A stretch of DNA of 64,000 nt from Nemertoderma westbladi (Eukaryota > Xenacoelomorpha > Nemertodermatida > Nemertodermatidae). Below, piece by piece: positions 53,914 through 64,000 of this stretch. Where the stretch lies: contig JAUCBJ010007200.1 of assembly GCA_032718475.1 (NCBI GenBank), positions 62,001 through 126,000 of the forward strand, written 5' to 3'. Each line of letters opens with the position of its first letter. Positions within the stretch are counted from its first letter, which is position 1. Position numbers and translations under genes: made by a program. The notes under the pieces were generated by a model. It did no database searches. It saw only the letters and a list, made by a program, of their open reading frames with translations, and was not told where the DNA came from.

Positions 53914-56900
53914 ATGGGTATACCACCACCCCCTGTAACAATGTGTCAGCCCGTTAGGTCTGAAGTATTTCATGTGCAAGGTGTGGAGCCTACACGCATC
54001 TATACTGCTAGCGAAGTAGAAACTCCTATAGTAAACCCTGTTAAGGGTATTTATAAGCCTGTTGATAATGATATCCCATACAGATCTGATCATAATCCGA
54101 GAAATTTATATACTGATAATTCGATATTAAATAATATGATGGCTCAAGAAAGTTTTACACGTCAGATGGCTAGAACGGAAGCCCGTCAAGCGGTAAAAGT
54201 AGGAGAGGTCGTCAAGTTCAATGGAGATGAGATGAAATGGTTACCTTTTAATGAATATTATAAAGATAACATACAGAACTCTGTATTATCTAACGGAGAG
54301 AAACTTCTATTCCTCATCGAGTGCTTGGAAGGACCTCCCAAGTTAATGGCGTTAAAGTTTATTGGACATCCAGACGGATTGAGACAAGTTTGGGATACAC
54401 TAAACATCTGGTATGGTAATAGGACTAACATAGCTAGGTATCTGTATGCGAAATTAGTAGCGCCCCGAAAGTTTCTTAGCAGCGGGATTATAGAGTTTTC
54501 CGATGAGATTCAGGAGATCTGTAGACAGCTAGATTGGTTAGGTAAGTCTCAGGAATACCAGAGTTCTATGGTTGTTGGAGCTGTAGCATCAACTTTGCCA
54601 AAAGGTGGAGTAGGTACTCGTTGGGACAAAAGGGTTCTCTATATGATGGACCAGCAACAAAGAGACCCTACCATGGCTGATCTCATGTCATTCTTAAACG
54701 GAGAGGTAAGATTACAGCTCCTAAAGCAGTCCAGGGAGAAGACACCGGAAAGTAAGGTAAGTGAAAAACCCGTTACTAGGAGAAAGGTAACACCAGTGTG
54801 TTATACGGACAATGGCGAAAGCCAAACTTCTTATGATGAGAACAGCGGCAAGGACACCGAAAGATCTTATTATGTCAATAAAACGAGGAAACACGTAAGT
54901 AAATCTAAGTCTCTAACCAGTGACAGGAGAGAACAGGTAACAACTCCTCCTACGTCTCCTAAGAGAATTCATGGAAGAAACCCCGAAGAAAGAGCAAGTA
55001 TGCACAACATGACGCAGGTTAAAGTAAGTAACATCAAACCTAAATGGGTATTGTGCGACGGGCCACATCTCTTGAGTGGGTGCGATGAATTCTTAAAGAA
55101 ATCCCTGAAGGATAGACATCCCTGAAGGATGTCATGTGGGATAAGCGGTTGTGTTATAATTGCCTCAGACGAGGACATCAACGACGGACCTGTTACTCAG
55201 ACGCGAGGTGTGCTAAGTGCGGCGCGAAACATCATATCTTGCTGCACACAGAATTTGACAGAACCCGTACGAGTCAGGTAAGTGAGCCCGAACTACATGT
55301 CCAATTCAGTGATGTGAATGACACTGACCACAGTTCGGAGATGGAAGGATTCTACACGGATGAATTTTCCGACGAAAATGAATCCAGTTATATGATCAAC
55401 ACAGCTGTGTATCGAGCACTTACGTACGAGACAGAAACAGATGGAGAAGATCTTCGACTGCCTATTCCAGAAAGTCAGCTCTCTGGAAAGCCAACTTCAT
55501 CTGTAGGGATCCGAGAATTCCCGGTGGTGCAACTGAGGATCCATGGGATAGGGAAGAGCTTGATAGTAAACGCCCTCCTTGACTCCGGCATTACAGGCAC
55601 CTTTATCGACAAAGACCTAGCTGAAGATATCTTTGATGGTCAACCAAAGTTCCGAACCAAATTTAACCTTTCCAGAATTATGCAGGTTTGGAAATCCGCA
55701 GTAGCCACAGATTACTACGTGGGTGCGTTGTCCACTCCCCAGGATGAACTAGGAGAAAATAGTGTAAGGTCGGTCAAGATGGTGGCGATAAAGAACTTTG
55801 CTACTAGTCAAGTGGAGCCTTACAACTGGGATGAAGATCATTTTATCCAGCAACACAACATACCTAGATTCAGGACTGATTATCCAGGGGTGCAGATTTT
55901 ACTCGGCCAAAATGCGCACGAGGCGCTTGAGACATTAGAAAAACGGCCTGCTCGACCGCAACCACTCCAGACGTATGCAGGAAGAACGAGAGTAGGTTGG
56001 TACTTCACTGGACCTTCCCATAGAACCTTACTGGAAAGACTCCCAAGTGAACGAATCCACCAGGTGAGTGAATGGGAAGAAGAAATCAGTGAAGAAGAAA
56101 TTCCAGTTGAGGAAACTCTATACTCAGACAATGACATCATAAGCAACCTCTACAACGAGGAAAATACCATCAATCTCCTCACTGAGAACCAAACTTGGTT
56201 AAACCAAGTCAACCTATGTCATCTTATCCACCAACCGAGCGAATCATTGAAGTACAATGATGAATTAAACGCAGTAGTAGACCGTTATAATAACAAATTA
56301 CGCGATGAACACACCGTACGATTCTTTACTCAAGAAGCCGTAGAGCCTAATTCCTACAACAAAGCTTTATCTGTTGAAGAAGAGAGAGCCAAGCAGATTC
56401 AGGAAACGACTACACGTTATCTGAAGGATGAAGGTCGCTATAAGATAGGTCTTCCATTCCCATGGCGAGAACCCAGCTTCGTAAATAACCGACCTTTAGC
56501 GGAAAATAGAATCGCACAACAACATCGGCGTCTGACAGCTAACGTTCAAGCCAGGGAAATGTATAAAACCCAACTGAAGAAATTTATAGATAAGGGATAC
56601 GCGGAGCGAGTTCCGGAAGAAACACCCATAACGGAGAGAACATATTATCTGACACATCATTACGTTCCCAAGCCCGGTAAACCAAATGAATTCCGGGTAG
56701 TGTTTGATGGCTCCGCCCTTTACATGGGTCAATCCCTGAATTCAGAACTGTTGTCGGGACCCAACTTACTCCAATCTTTGTTGGGAATATTACTAAGACT
56801 GCGGCAATATTCGATCGCACTCGCTTCGGACATCGAAGGCATGTTCCTACAAGTCAAGGCGCTGGATAGGGATCGAGACAGCCTACGATTTCTGTGGTGG

Positions 56901-57278
56901 CCTGAAGGAGACCTCAACCGAAAATCGGTGGACTACTGGATGACGATCCAGGCTTTCGGAATCATCTCGAGCCCCTCGAACGCTTGTTCGGTAGTGCATA
57001 CCACTGGCGAAGACAACCGATATGCCTTCTCTAAAGCGGTTATCTACAACATCAAATGGGATATATACATGGACGACAATTTAAAGTCCCTCCCATCGGT
57101 GGAAGAAGCCATTGATGTTGCCAATGGAATGGTAGAGTGCTTGCAACGCGGTGGATTTCGGCTAACCAAATTCACTAGTAACTCCCGTGAGTTTCTGGAA
57201 TCTATCCCGGTAGAAGACCGAGGTGTTAAAGATCTAGACCTCATTAAGGACGATCTTCCGGAAAACCAAGACTCTTGA
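53914..57278 (+). pseudogene. pol: BEL gag core, nucleocapsid, protease and RT of element C
   Basis: 53914-55125 holds the DUF1759 core with the intact FIGHPDGLRQVWDTL that B has lost. A small local duplication of GACATCCCTGAAGGATG near 55110-55130 shifts the frame. 55134-57278 holds the second zinc knuckles (CYNCLRRGHQRRTC), protease with LLDSGITGTFIDKDLAE, and RT with the catalytic YMDDNLKS at about 57068. The protease DSG is followed by I instead of S. A one-base insertion near 57270 ends the frame within RT/RNase H. Confidence 0.9.
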
Positions 57279-59146
57279 ATTAAAATGGGACACGGAGAGA
57301 GATATCTTATTCTTTCAGTTAAGACAACGAGATAATCCAGTTAGAACTAAACGGATTTGTTTAAGTATCCTGAGCACTTATTTCGATCCATTGGGATTTA
57401 TTAGCCCAGTCATATTAGTTGCTCGGAGCTTAGTACAACAAATGTGGCTCAAAAACCACTCGTGGGATGATCCACTCCAGGGAGAACTGCTAAATAAGTG
57501 GATGAAATGGGAAGATTCTCTACCATCCATCGAGAACTTTAAGATCTCCCGTTCATATTTTGGTCACGTTCTCCCCACGTATTCCTATCAACTCCATGTG
57601 TTTAGAGACGCCAGCGATATGGGAATAGGTATAGTAGCCTACCTGAGGGTTGAAACTCCGGATGGAATTAAGGTTTCATTGGTCGCCTCTAAGGCCCTAA
57701 TAAACAACAAACTACGAGTTCCTAGAGCGGAGTTAAAGGCGGCTCTATATGCTACAGCCATCGGCTGGAATGTAACAGAACAGATCGACTATCCACTGGA
57801 GAAAATTGTCTATTGGACTGATGCTTTACTCGTTTTGGAGTATATAACAAATGAAGTCTGTCAGTTCAGCGTCTTCATTACCAACAGAGTAGCCATTATA
57901 CTCAGTCGCTCTAATATAGATCAATGGAGACATTCCCCTGGGACGATTAATCCAGCTAACATCGCTTCCAGAGGAGCAACTCCTCAAGAATTGATAGATA
58001 CTCCAGACTGGTTGGGTGGACCCGACTTCCTGAGTAAATAAGAGGAGGAATGGCCCCCTCATCTCACCACGGCGGAAATTAGACGAGCCAAGGGAGCGGA
58101 GAAAATCAAACCTAAAACCCGGACGAGTAAATCAAAGTTAATTAAACCCGTGATAGATCTGTCTGTACTACACACCTCCGGTGACGACGCTGTGGATCTA
58201 AACTCACCCATGGATGTTACGAGAAATACAAATAAATCCGTTATAGAAATCAGGGGAAGAGACTGGAAATCTGGAACACCAGATGTCTCGCAAGGACTCT
58301 CCCCTCTCCTACAAAGAGCAATAGATCAGTATAGCTCCTGGAATCGGCTTTGCAAGACCGTTGTGTATCTGAAAAGATGTTTCCATCATCACTATTCCAT
58401 GATGAAGATCGCTAGTGATACCGCTCCAATAATATCCAAAAATGTCCATGCTATTAAAGACCTTCCCATTTATAGAGTGTCGGATAGGTTTCTGACTGAG
58501 AAGATCAGTTACCAAGAACATGAGGATACCAATAAGCAGATACTGAGACTCCTGCAATGCTACGAAGACTCCGATAAGTATTTCCTGTTGTTGAGAAATC
58601 CACAAATGTGCCTAAGGGATCGTTTCTCTAGTACAATGATAGATGGGTTAATACATGTCGGAGGGAGATTAAACAATGCTCCATTGTCCTTTGACACTAA
58701 GTTTATACCATACTCATTAGAAATCTTGAAATACAAATCAAGATGATTGTAGATGTTCACAGTAGACTTTACCATGCTGGTAGAGAACGAGTTCTTAGTG
58801 AAATTCGAACTCTCTATTATTTCCACAAGCCCCATAGAGCTCTGAACCAAGTTCTTAGGAACTGTATACCCTGTAGGAAAGCATTTAGTAGGCCTTTAAC
58901 ACAGCGAGAGGCAGAATTACCTAGGGAACGAGTAAGCTTCTATTAACCACCCTTTACTAATACTGGTGTGGATTTATTTGGCCCTATTGAAGTATATCGT
59001 GCTAGGACTATAGTCAAGCGATGGTGTGTCATCCTTGTCTGTATGACTTGTAGAGCGATCCAACTAGATATGGTGAACAATCTATCTACCAACAGCTTCA
59101 TACTGAGTTTACGCCGACAGATCGCTCGTTTTGGGACTAGCAACTA
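57279..59146 (+). pseudogene. pol: BEL RNase H and integrase of element C, interrupted by element D
   Basis: 57391-58041 gives RNase H with DASDMGIGIVAYL and the YWTDALLVLEY segment missing in B, ended by TAA 58039-58041. 58150-58746 and 58743-58946 give the integrase N-terminus (HSRLYHAGRERV, CIPCRKAF), ended by TAA at 58944-58946. 58968 onward gives the core start (DLFGPIEVYRARTIV) up to ARFGTSN, where element D begins before the second catalytic Asp. Confidence 0.9.
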
Positions 59147-59255
59147 TGTAATGATGGAACGGTTCTGCCAGTCCAATCTAACCAGACTGCCGTCAAACCG
59201 GTAGCCGGCCTATATATTCAAATCAGTCTAATATACGCTACGCGTATATCACACA
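59147..59255 (-). repeat. 3' LTR of element D (outer edge firm, inner edge uncertain)
   Basis: The outer edge at 59147 is set by identity to 63964. For the inner edge the best candidate is on minus: TTAAGGGGTA then TGTGTGATATACGCG, giving an LTR of about 109 bp. A longer LTR up to about 59350 is possible because the sequence stays non-coding until the integrase stop at 59359. TAGTGGGGGG at 59266-59275 would be the opposite-strand part of the polypurine area. Confidence 0.5.
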
Positions 59256-59358
59256 TACCCCTTAATAGTGGGGGGTTGATTGTGTGAGTGTACATTATAT
59301 TACTATTTATAACATGTTACTAGTTAAATGTTAATAGTAAATGTCCCATTGTGTAGGG

Positions 59359-60600
59359 CTAATTGGATTGTTTACTATAGTCACTATTCGCATAGCGCGA
59401 TGGGGGCCTGACTGCCCTCCCAGACCTGGAGGTGTAGGGTGCTTCTGGCATCGAGACCGAGCCGTCTGGTGTTGGTTGGCTGTGGTCTGCGACTGGCGGG
59501 GTGGTGGTTGGGTGCCCCGCAATGTGTGCCCAAGTTGGTCGCGGCAGGGCTGGTGAGGTCGGTGTCGTGCGTACGGGTAACGGTGGCTGTGGCATCGGAG
59601 TGGGTTGTTGCGGTGGTTGGCCGCTGGGGGGCGCTGCAAAATTCCGGACCCGGAGGAGGACGCGGTTGCGCCGGACGGTACGACCGCTTTCTTGGCGCAC
59701 GAGATAATCGTGGTTGGGGAGGACCTCCACCACGGTGCCATAGCCTGTCCAACGCTTGGTCGCTGGGTCCTGAATGAGGGCTGGTTGGCCAATGGAGAGC
59801 GCGCGTAGGGGGCGTGTGTGGCAGTCGTAAGTGGCGCGAAGCTCGGCTGAGTTTTCGGCGGCGATTTCGTCGAGCTCCCGAAAAGTGCGGCGCCATTTTG
59901 GGTCGAACGATGAGAAGTGGGCGGGGAGGGCCTCGCGGATGTTCCTCCCGTACAGGAGTTCCGCTGGGGACCGGCCGCCGTAACGTGGTGTATTCCGGAA
60001 TGCGAGGACGCCCTGTGTGATGCCGTCAGAGTCGTGGTTAGCGCCCCAGATAATTTTCTTCATGGCCTTCACGGCCGCCTCCGCTCGTCCGTTTGTACGA
60101 GGTAGGTGGGGGCTGGATGGCTCCAGACGTACTCCCCAGCGCTGGAGGAACTGGCGCACCGCGTCCGACACGAGTTGCGGGCCGCCATCTGGGTGTAGGA
60201 TGGTCGGAACGGCGGTGGCGAGGAAGAGACGTCGGAGGCAGGGAATAATCGCCCCCGATGTGGTGTCCGCGCCGAGGCGAAATAGTGTGGGCCAGCCCGT
60301 GTACTCGTCCGTGCAGACGAGGTAGTTCACGGCGGTCACTACGCAGAGGTCCACGTGGATGCGCTGGAACGGTCGGGTGGCGTCTGGGTTGTGTTGCAGT
60401 GGCTCGGGGGCGTGGGATGGGAGGACTGTCTGACACGACTGGCAGCGTTCGACAGCCTGTTTCACATCATTCGCGATGGTGGGCCACCAGACTGCCCGGT
60501 TGCCCCCGTTCCCGAGTTTTGTTAAGGCCCTGGTGCGAGGCATGGAGTTGGCTGAGTGTATTGGCCCGCATCTCAGTTGGTATGTATAGTTGGGGACCAC
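59359..60600 (-). CDS. pol: Ty3/Gypsy-like integrase and C-terminal module
   Basis: Continues the polyprotein in another frame from about 60520. Zinc motif end VERCQSCQ; catalytic Asp in HVDLCVVTAVNYLVCTDEYT; Asp in LVSDAVRQFL; and Glu in NGRAEAAVKAM. The C-terminus has the GPY/F-like module (IQDPATKRWTGYGTVVEV, DYLVRQESGR, RNRVLLRV), then a Pro-rich tail. No chromodomain was seen. The frame is open to the stop at 59359-59361, so the single frameshift is the only break visible. Confidence 0.9.
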   Translation of the reverse strand: MVPNYTYQLRCGPIHSANSMPRTRALTKLGNGGNRAVWWPTIANDVKQAVERCQSCQTVLPSHAPEPLQHNPDATRPFQRIHVDLCVVTAVNYLVCTDEYTGWPTLFRLGADTTSGAIIPCLRRLFLATAVPTILHPDGGPQLVSDAVRQFLQRWGVRLEPSSPHLPRTNGRAEAAVKAMKKIIWGANHDSDGITQGVLAFRNTPRYGGRSPAELLYGRNIREALPAHFSSFDPKWRRTFRELDEIAAENSAELRATYDCHTRPLRALSIGQPALIQDPATKRWTGYGTVVEVLPNHDYLVRQESGRTVRRNRVLLRVRNFAAPPSGQPPQQPTPMPQPPLPVRTTPTSPALPRPTWAHIAGHPTTTPPVADHSQPTPDGSVSMPEAPYTSRSGRAVRPPSRYANSDYSKQSN

Positions 60601-63600
60601 GTAGTATGAGCCCGTCTTGGGCCATCAGGTCACACCTGAACTGGTAATAGGGGCGGACCCAGTCGTTGGTGACGTCGTGTTTTGACGTGGGCCAGCCCTC
60701 GGTGATAGTGGCGAGGAGGGCGCGGTATGTCGGGTCGCATTGTCCCGCCTCACGAATTTCCTGGAGACGGGCGTCCCGGGAGTCGAGGGTTGGGATCGCG
60801 CCGATGGCCGCATTTATTATGTATTCGCGGTCCGTCTCGTCTTCCTGGGTCAGGATTAAGTCGGTGGGGACCGGGGGGTGGATTGCGGCCCGGGAGAAGG
60901 CATCAGCAACCACGTGTTTAGCCCCCCTCTGGTGTCGGGCGGTGAAGGAGAACCGTGATAAAGCCGTTTTGAGTTTTAATAACCGGTCATTCGTGACTTG
61001 ATCCAACCGTCGCTCGTTTAGAATCGGTATCAGGGGGCTGCAGTCGGTTACGAGATCGAAATGACGGAGGCCGTCGAGAAAGTAGCGGCACTTGTGGGCC
61101 GCCCATGTCGCCCCGAGGGCCTCCAGCTCGGCCATCCCGGACCAGTTGGCCTCGTGTTTGGCGAGGGTCCGGGAGCCGCACTGGACCGTTAGCCAGCGGT
61201 TCATGGCCGAATCCCACTGCCGGAGGAGGAAACCGAGTCCGTTGAGACGGGAGGCGTCGGTGAGCAGCTCGGTTCTGCGGTCCGGCTGGAAACCGGACAA
61301 GTAGTGAGGGGCAGACAGCGCGGACCGGGTGGCCTCGAACGCCGCCTGGTGTTCGGGGAGCCACAACCAAGCTGTGCGGCTTGAGTTCAACCCACGTAGT
61401 GGTTCCACGAGGCGGGTGATCTCGGCCGTGGAGTTGCCCAACTGTTGGGCTAGGCCGAGGAACGACCGGAGTTGGTGTCGGTTCGTGGGGACCGGGAATT
61501 GGCGGAGGTCCTCGGTGAGGTCTGGGTCGATGCGGTATTGCCCTTTGGAGACGATATATCCACCGAATTTAACCTCTGGAAGGCAGAACTGCACCTTCTT
61601 CGGGTTTATGGATATATCGGCCTCGTCGCAGGCAGTCAGGACTTTGGCTACTGCCTCGTTGTGTTCCTCCGCTGTTTCCGTGTAAATTATAATGTCCTCC
61701 ACGATGCGGCCGATGTTGGGGATCCCCCGGAGTGCATGGGCCATGCGGGCATTAAAGACATCCGAGCTGCCGTGCCAGCCCATGGGCATGCGGCAGTAGC
61801 GGTAGCGGCCTCGTGGTGTGACGAATGTTGTAAGACCCCGACTCCGGGGGTCCAAGTTGACCTGGTGGAACCCCTTTAATCCGTCTATAACGGTGAATAC
61901 ACCGGCGGTGGGCGGGATCCGCGAAACGACGTGGAACGGGGATGGGGAGAAGTAGGTTGGGCGGACGGTGTTCAGGTTGAGTTCCCGGAGGTCGACGGTA
62001 ATTCGGACCGATTCACCATCTTTTTTACGGGTAATAACCATGGGGCTCAGCCAGTCGCTGGGGCAGTTTTCGTCGTTGGCTGGTTCTAGAATCCCCATGG
62101 CCACCTGTTCATCCAGTTCCCTGTTGAAGGCCTCCTCTAGGTTCGCTGGGATGGCCCTATTGGCGTATGAGTTTTTAGGTTTCGCGCCCGGAGTGAGTTT
62201 GATAGTAATATCCCCACCCTTCATCACCCTGCAGACACCCGATAGGGGGCGCGGGAACCGGGTTTCCAGGACCCGCCAAGCTATATCACGGTCTACGGTG
62301 GGTGTGGATGGGGTAGTAAGCTCTGTCGGTGGCGGTGTGGTGGGGCCTGTGGAGGACGCCACGACAGGGGGTGCCGGCGACCCGCCTCTAAGGATTGGGC
62401 TGCTGAGAATCCTTAGGGTAAAGCAGGACTTGCGGGACAGGAGTGGCTGCTGGAGTCCTTCCAGCACCCAGATGTCGGTTGTACAGGCGGTGTGGAGGTC
62501 GTGGCACTGGATCGTAGCGGTGAACAGTCCCTTGAATTCCCATCCAGTCCGGCTGCCGTTGGCGAGTTTCGGGGCTTGTGGATTGGGGAAGGGTTTGCGG
62601 AGATTTCCGATCTGGCCACCAAACGCGGTGAATATCCGGAACGGAATAGCCGAGATGTTGGCCCCAGAGTCCGGAAGAAACTGGAGTTCCGGAATTCCAA
62701 ATGCCGGGTTCTTGTAGACTTGGAAGCCCAGGGTGATGGTCTCTAGTGACTCGAGTTGTTCGGTTGATGAAACAACCGGGGCGTTCTCGAGTTCGGTTCC
62801 AACCAGGACCGACCAGACTTCGGCATTGTTGGTTGCGGTGTGGTCCTCCATGTAGCATGGTGCCAGGGGTGCGGCCGCTGCGTGGGCCTGTGGGGGGCGG
62901 GGTCTGGGACACATCCTGTCGTAGTGTCCGACCAGTTTACAGTGGCGGCACCGCGCGTCCGTACCGGGGCAACGTTGGCCCAGTCCGTGTGGGGGATAGC
63001 CGCATTTGGTGCAGGTCAGGCCCGTTGGGATAGCGTTGGAGCGAGGGCTCCGGTTCCCTTTCCGTCGTTTATCCGACCTTGCCTCCGCTTTAGCTGCCGT
63101 AGGTGCCGGTGTGGAGGAGAAGGAGAGTGAGGCTGCATCCTTCCGCGCGGTCCACACGGTTTGGGCGAGGTTGAGGGCGTCGGTGATCGAACTTCCTGCG
63201 GGGAGCCGGAGTAGGTGCTCAGTAACCTCTTTATCGCCGAAGCCGGCGATAAATTGGTCGAGCAGTCTGTCGTTGCGATGGGCATCCGGAGTCGGGAGTG
63301 CCTCGAATCTGCATTTTGAAGCGATATCCCGGAGGTTAACTAGGAATGTCTCAGGAGTTTCCTCAAGTAGGCGGGATCGGCGCGACAGTTCCTGCCGGTG
63401 GACGCGTTTATTGGTCCCGCCGTCGATATGGACGCCGAGATGTTGGATGATAACATCGGTGTCTGCGTTGTCGATGGCGGACAGGCCCAAACCCTTGACG
63501 ACTGCGTTCGTTGCGCGGGAGAAGGCGGTGGTCAGAGTTGCCCGCCGTATGCGGTTTGTTGCCGCTAGAAGAGCTGCCGATACGGTTGGGTCAGGTGGAT

Positions 63601-63769
63601 CGGCTGAGTCAGTGACGCGCAAGTTTCCAAGTCCAGAGGTGACGAGGAAAGCGTCCCACTCGTCTCGCCACAGCTCCCAGGTGGAGCATTCCGATTCCAG
63701 GTCGAATGGGGGTGGCGAGTTTCGTAGAATGAAGGAGAATGGGTCGCGGTTGTCGTTTGCTCTTGCCAT
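60467..63769 (-). CDS. gag-pol: Ty3/Gypsy-like Gag-Pol: gag, zinc knuckles, protease, RT, RNase H, integrase start
   Basis: A single 1100-codon frame on minus. Gag is residues 1-230 (WRDEWDAFLVTSGL, LRDIASKCRFEALP). Zinc-binding motifs are at 253-287 (CTKCGYPPHGLGQRC and CRHCKLVGHYDRMC). Protease has LPDSGANISAIPF at about 366. RT starts near 520 (WLSPMVITRKKDG, VRITVDLRELN) and holds MPMGWHGSSDVFNARM. The position of the usual YxDD reads IVEDIIIY, with Glu for the first Asp. RNase H follows (LTDASRLNGLGFLLRQWD, ADAFSRAAI). The frame ends in the integrase zinc region (LHASHQGLNKT), then runs out at 60467 because of a frameshift near 60520. Gag and Pol share one frame. Confidence 0.93.
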   Translation of the reverse strand: MARANDNRDPFSFILRNSPPPFDLESECSTWELWRDEWDAFLVTSGLGNLRVTDSADPPDPTVSAALLAATNRIRRATLTTAFSRATNAVVKGLGLSAIDNADTDVIIQHLGVHIDGGTNKRVHRQELSRRSRLLEETPETFLVNLRDIASKCRFEALPTPDAHRNDRLLDQFIAGFGDKEVTEHLLRLPAGSSITDALNLAQTVWTARKDAASLSFSSTPAPTAAKAEARSDKRRKGNRSPRSNAIPTGLTCTKCGYPPHGLGQRCPGTDARCRHCKLVGHYDRMCPRPRPPQAHAAAAPLAPCYMEDHTATNNAEVWSVLVGTELENAPVVSSTEQLESLETITLGFQVYKNPAFGIPELQFLPDSGANISAIPFRIFTAFGGQIGNLRKPFPNPQAPKLANGSRTGWEFKGLFTATIQCHDLHTACTTDIWVLEGLQQPLLSRKSCFTLRILSSPILRGGSPAPPVVASSTGPTTPPPTELTTPSTPTVDRDIAWRVLETRFPRPLSGVCRVMKGGDITIKLTPGAKPKNSYANRAIPANLEEAFNRELDEQVAMGILEPANDENCPSDWLSPMVITRKKDGESVRITVDLRELNLNTVRPTYFSPSPFHVVSRIPPTAGVFTVIDGLKGFHQVNLDPRSRGLTTFVTPRGRYRYCRMPMGWHGSSDVFNARMAHALRGIPNIGRIVEDIIIYTETAEEHNEAVAKVLTACDEADISINPKKVQFCLPEVKFGGYIVSKGQYRIDPDLTEDLRQFPVPTNRHQLRSFLGLAQQLGNSTAEITRLVEPLRGLNSSRTAWLWLPEHQAAFEATRSALSAPHYLSGFQPDRRTELLTDASRLNGLGFLLRQWDSAMNRWLTVQCGSRTLAKHEANWSGMAELEALGATWAAHKCRYFLDGLRHFDLVTDCSPLIPILNERRLDQVTNDRLLKLKTALSRFSFTARHQRGAKHVVADAFSRAAIHPPVPTDLILTQEDETDREYIINAAIGAIPTLDSRDARLQEIREAGQCDPTYRALLATITEGWPTSKHDVTNDWVRPYYQFRCDLMAQDGLILRGPQLYIPTEMRANTLSQLHASHQGLNKTRERGQPGSLVAHHRE

Positions 63770-63949
63770 AGCCTATCCATTATCAAATATCCGTATCACG
63801 GTATCAGCAAATACAGAAATAGTTTATTACGAAATTAATTGCCGATATTATTTATTAAGGTAATATGAATAAAGTGCGGTAGCAATTGCAGAGTTGTGAG
63901 TTAGGCCGAGTACAAAGTGCAGTACTGCAGTGGCAAGTAGGTAAGTACT
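63770..63949 (-). other. Untranslated leader of element D
   Basis: 180 bp between the primer-site candidate and the gag ATG at 63767-63769. AT-rich, no frame. Confidence 0.55.
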
Positions 63950-64000
63950 GAAACTGCGCCATATGTAATGATGGAACGGTTCTGCTAGTCCAATCTAACC
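63950..64000 (-). repeat. 5' LTR edge and primer-binding-site candidate of element D
   Basis: 63964-64000 repeats the LTR edge with one difference (GCTAG for GCCAG). On minus the LTR end ATTACA is followed after two bases by TGGCGCAGTTTC (63961-63950), which has the TGG start of a tRNA primer-binding site. The tRNA was not identified. Confidence 0.55.

Larger units (their letters stand above)
51009..59146 (+). mobile_element. BEL/Pao LTR retrotransposon C, decayed and truncated at both ends
   Basis: Aligns in order with element B from about 23995 (leader) to about 32190 (integrase). No 5' LTR is present: the sequence begins inside the leader at the LINE junction. At the other end it stops in the integrase at AGCAACTA, where the LTR of element D begins (59147). 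The remainder of C should lie beyond 64000. It carries many stops and frameshifts, so it is older than A and B. Confidence 0.9.
59147..64000 (-). mobile_element. Ty3/Gypsy-like LTR retrotransposon D (continues past the window)
   Basis: The same terminal sequence TGTAATGATGGAACGGTTCTG occurs at 59147 and 63964, in direct orientation, as the outer ends of the two LTRs would in a minus-strand element. Between them is one long gag-pol on minus. The coding region is visibly GC-rich against the AT-rich neighbourhood. It is inserted in the integrase of element C. The right LTR runs off the window after 37 bp, so the target duplication (expected AACTA) cannot be checked. Confidence 0.88.

Noticed and set aside
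59439-60647. Several GC-rich plus-strand frames
   Set aside because: Antisense shadows of the integrase frame of element D, a usual effect of GC-rich coding DNA.

Overview
This window is animal (metazoan invertebrate) nuclear DNA made almost entirely of nested and decayed transposable elements. The evidence is three copies of one BEL/Pao LTR retrotransposon family (a superfamily known only from animals), a second BEL/Pao-like family, a Ty3/Gypsy-like element, two kinds of non-LTR retrotransposon, a piggyBac relic and AT-rich tandem repeats. There are no rRNA or tRNA genes, no CRISPR and no bacterial operon structure. Only one stretch (41647-42395, minus) looks like part of an ordinary host gene. 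The species cannot be named from the sequence.

Layout. 1-2700: gag-like, coiled-coil reading frames on minus, ending in a G-tract-containing minisatellite. 2700-4139: AT-rich, unassigned. 4140-17640: a piggyBac relic on minus, split by BEL element A (4281-15538, minus, TSD ACCAT) and by a solo BEL LTR (16256-17519, TSD AGGTG). 17640-19130: AT-rich repeats and two striking palindromes. 19133-21000: decayed non-LTR element with an R2-like (restriction-like endonuclease) style. 21121-39170: a minus-strand LINE split by BEL element B (21425-37512, plus, 16.1 kb, TSD CAATG). 39546-40490: C-terminal end of a second RLE-style element. 41042-41462: ten-copy 42-bp array. 41647-42395: host-like exon. 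42474-42537: C and G homopolymers. 42877-49877: remnants of a second BEL/Pao-like family on minus, one copy interrupted by a plus-strand LINE (43393-45159). 49880-51008: another minus-strand LINE. 51009-59146: BEL element C (plus, decayed), cut in its integrase by Ty3/Gypsy-like element D (59147 to beyond 64000, minus).

How the parts work together. Element B is the most complete BEL copy: 1248-bp LTRs, 2.3-kb leader, Gag, protease, reverse transcriptase, RNase H, integrase and, unusually, a further block of open frames between pol and the 3' LTR. B carries one nonsense codon in gag and a small rearrangement that destroys part of RNase H. A keeps matching 1199-bp LTRs and the 3' block but has lost most of gag's N-terminus, RT/RNase H and most of integrase, so it can only have moved with help in trans. 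The most interesting signals are the 3' accessory block with a candidate 78-nt intron, a dense run of consensus 5' splice sites in the gag/nucleocapsid coding strand of all three copies, and a covarying hairpin just inside the 5' LTR where a tRNA primer site would be expected.
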